Assembly: GCA_015486895.1 (NCBI GenBank)
Contig: WFQT01000123.1
Span: forward strand, 1 to 5,947
DNA length: 5,947 bases
Direction: 5' to 3'
Origin: Anaerolineae bacterium
Lineage (GTDB): Bacteria; Chloroflexota; Anaerolineae; JAADDB01
In this document: piece by piece, positions 5,856 through 5,947 of the stretch
How the letters are laid out: every line of letters begins with the position of its first letter
Position numbering within the stretch: the first letter of the stretch is position 1
Position numbers and translations under genes: made by a program
Notes under the pieces: model-generated
Told to the model about the DNA's origin: nothing
The model's database searches: none
The model's input: the letters and a program-made list of their open reading frames with translations, nothing else

Positions 5856-5886
5856 TTGTCTGCCGAGGCTATGCCTCGGCAGACAA
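5856..5886. repeat. Perfect 14-base hairpin
   Basis: TTGTCTGCCGAGGC (5856-5869) and GCCTCGGCAGACAA (5873-5886) are exact complements around the loop TAT. It is the strongest secondary structure in the window. No T-run follows on either strand, so an ordinary rho-independent terminator is not shown; a factor-assisted terminator, or the end or core of a small mobile repeat, is possible. Confidence 0.7.
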
Positions 5887-5947
5887 ACCATAGCATTCAC
5901 AACGGTACCAACCGCACTTGTGGGATAGCTGGTCAACTTCATCCGCA

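Larger units (their letters stand above)
5164..5947. other. Gene-free, repeat-rich stretch
   Basis: No frame here resembles a protein family. The open frames at 5254-5532 (plus), 5529-5846 (minus) and 5681-5893 (plus) run straight through palindromes and heptamer repeats, have low-complexity products and lack good ribosome binding sites. The stretch holds palindromes at 5398-5424, 5584-5620 and 5856-5886, a duplicated 22-base motif and a heptamer array. Confidence 0.55.

Overview
The window looks like a decayed accessory region of a bacterial chromosome of moderate GC. The organism is probably a Chloroflexota (Anaerolineae/Caldilineae-type) bacterium. That rests on the metabolic gene fragments (branched-chain amino acid permease, SCP-x-like thiolase, acyl-CoA ligase) and on the heptanucleotide-repeat intergenic DNA; it is inference, with no rRNA or other marker to confirm it. 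Nearly everything recognisable is broken. The only gene that looks intact is a BrnT-type toxin.

Layout. 1-551: no gene, with a degenerate heptamer/inverted repeat at 184-263. 552-1390, minus strand: a chain of gene pieces, read in transcription order as an acyl-CoA synthetase C-terminus (1390 to 1238), a gene start with a good ribosome binding site (1200, SDR- or thiolase-like), the catalytic-cysteine segment of a thiolase (1115 to 891) and a LivM permease C-terminus (890 to 552). The last two are joined in frame. 1394-4051, minus strand: a large type IIG-like (Eco57I-class) restriction-modification gene. Its methyltransferase motifs DPAAGSGAF and NPPY are visible, but it carries two frameshifts and one in-frame stop, and its target-recognition end is replaced by the acyl-CoA synthetase fragment. 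4187-4417, plus strand: the C-terminal stub of a tyrosine recombinase, followed by a rho-independent terminator. 4498-4984, minus strand: a toxin-antitoxin operon with its own promoter (5035-5063); the toxin is whole and the antitoxin is cut short by a TAA codon. 5119-5163: a sequence matching the 3' half of a CAU-anticodon tRNA, probably an attachment-site remnant. 5164-5947: no gene, but several repeats and palindromes.

Interpretation. The integrase stub, tRNA 3' fragment, toxin-antitoxin pair and restriction gene are typical parts of an integrated genomic island. Here the island has lost its recombination and defence functions by truncation and point mutation, and its left side has collapsed onto fragments of a host-type acyl-CoA / branched-chain amino acid gene cluster. 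I see no convincing new working system. The most interesting points are the two in-frame chimeric junctions, the toxin beside a truncated antitoxin, and the tRNA-derived att-like site. A metagenome assembly artefact must be excluded for the junctions.
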